Assembly: GCA_030528845.1 (NCBI GenBank)
Contig: JAUMYC010000122.1
Coordinates: forward strand, 1-7,461
Source: Eubacteriales bacterium
GTDB lineage: Bacteria > Bacillota_A > Clostridia > Christensenellales > Aristaeellaceae
Direction of reading: 5' to 3'
Length of the DNA stretch: 7,461 nt
Each line of letters begins with the position of its first letter. Position 1 is the stretch's first letter. Shown piece after piece: positions 7,002-7,461 of the stretch. Below the pieces are notes generated by a model, which saw only the letters and a program-made list of their open reading frames with translations, ran no database searches and was not told the DNA's origin. The translations under genes were made by a program, and so were the position numbers.

Positions 7002-7030
7002 TTGCCTGCGGGGCCGCTTTGGCCTATAAT
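7002..7030 (+). promoter_or_regulatory. Sigma-A type promoter for the ADP-ribosylglycohydrolase-family gene
   Basis: -35 TTGCCT (7002-7007), a 17-base spacer, and a perfect -10 TATAAT (7025-7030). The predicted transcript start is near 7037, about 30 bases before the ATG at 7068. As at the rml operon, the -35 begins two bases past the T-tract of the terminator before it. Confidence 0.85.
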
Positions 7031-7067
7031 GAAGGCGCTTACCTATAAACGAGGGGGATGGAGCAAA

Positions 7068-7461
7068 ATGAACGAGAAGGAATTTTTCGATAAAGTATAC
7101 GCCTGCTGGATGGGCAAGAATATCGGCGGCACGCTCGGCGGGCCTCTGGAAGGGCGCATGGAGCTGATGGACATCAAGGGCTACACGCAGTCCTTCATTG
7201 AGGCGGTGGAAAACGACGACCTCGACCTGCAGCTGGTGAACCTGCACTGCGTGGAGCAGTACGGCGGGCGCGCGGACGCGCAGCTGCTCAGCCGGGAATG
7301 GCTCGAGCACGTGCATTTTGAATATGACGAATACGGCCATGCGCTCACGAACATGCGCCGCGGGCTGGGCTCGCCGCTCTCGGGCTGCTACAATAATTTC
7401 TTCACTGACTGCATGGGCTCGCCCATCCGCTCGGAGATCTGGGCGGTCATCTGCGCGGGCA
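7068..7461 (+). CDS. ADP-ribosylglycohydrolase-family protein, 5' part only
   Basis: 131 codons are visible; the frame is still open at the right edge. GAGGGGG (7051-7057) is the ribosome binding site, 10 bases before the ATG at 7068. The nearer ATG at 7058 is in another frame and stops at once. The N-terminus KVYACWMGKNIGGTLGGPLEG (9-29) is the typical opening of DraG/ADP-ribosylglycohydrolase proteins. NDDLDLQL (49-56) matches the first metal-binding Asp cluster, with Asp50 and Asp51 the expected Mg ligands. It differs from the classical TDDT form. NMRRGLGSPLSGCYNN (95-110) and GSPIRSEIWA (117-126) are further conserved blocks. The family removes ADP-ribose from proteins or small molecules, but many members of the DDLDLQ type are uncharacterised and occur near sugar-catabolism genes, so the substrate is open. 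The second Asp cluster is outside the window. No signal peptide is seen. Confidence 0.88.
   Translation, partial: MNEKEFFDKVYACWMGKNIGGTLGGPLEGRMELMDIKGYTQSFIEAVENDDLDLQLVNLHCVEQYGGRADAQLLSREWLEHVHFEYDEYGHALTNMRRGLGSPLSGCYNNFFTDCMGSPIRSEIWAVICAG

Overview
The window is GC-rich throughout by eye and reads as a tightly packed bacterial chromosome segment, most likely from a member of the Bacillota (Clostridia), possibly gut-associated. The signs are strong Shine-Dalgarno sites, sigma-A type promoters with 17-bp spacers, short GC-rich hairpin terminators with T-tracts, and gene families common in Clostridia (CotH, an EutH-type membrane protein, an ADP-ribosylglycohydrolase-family protein). I cannot name the species. 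I see no phage, transposon, CRISPR, tRNA or rRNA features.

Layout, left to right. (1) The 3' part of a CotH-kinase-family surface protein (+ strand, enters from the left edge). It has a Gly/Pro repeat, a long Ser/Thr/acidic linker and a C-terminal membrane anchor. (2) A strong hairpin terminator that works in both directions, sitting between convergent genes. (3) A 713-residue TIM-barrel, glycoside-hydrolase-like protein of unrecognised family (- strand), with its own promoter. (4) A divergent intergenic region with one well-formed promoter for each strand. (5) A stand-alone EutH-type transporter gene (+), closed by a perfect hairpin terminator. (6) A three-gene dTDP-sugar operon, rmlA-rmlC-rmlB (+), with a promoter in front and a terminator behind; no rmlD lies in the window. 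(7) The first 131 codons of an ADP-ribosylglycohydrolase-family protein (+) with its own promoter, running off the right edge.

How the genes work together. RmlA makes dTDP-glucose from glucose-1-phosphate and dTTP. RmlB dehydrates it to dTDP-4-keto-6-deoxyglucose, and RmlC epimerises that at C3 and C5. This gives the immediate precursor of dTDP-L-rhamnose, used in cell-wall or surface polysaccharide. The last step (RmlD) must be encoded elsewhere. The other genes appear to be single-gene transcription units with no evident pathway link to one another, though the divergent hydrolase/eutH pair shares a control region.

I did not find an obviously new multi-gene system. The most interesting items are the unclassified TIM-barrel protein, the orphan EutH without any other eut gene, the repeat and anchor in the CotH protein, and the compact terminator-promoter junctions. 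Most long reading frames antisense to these genes are artefacts of GC-rich coding sequence.
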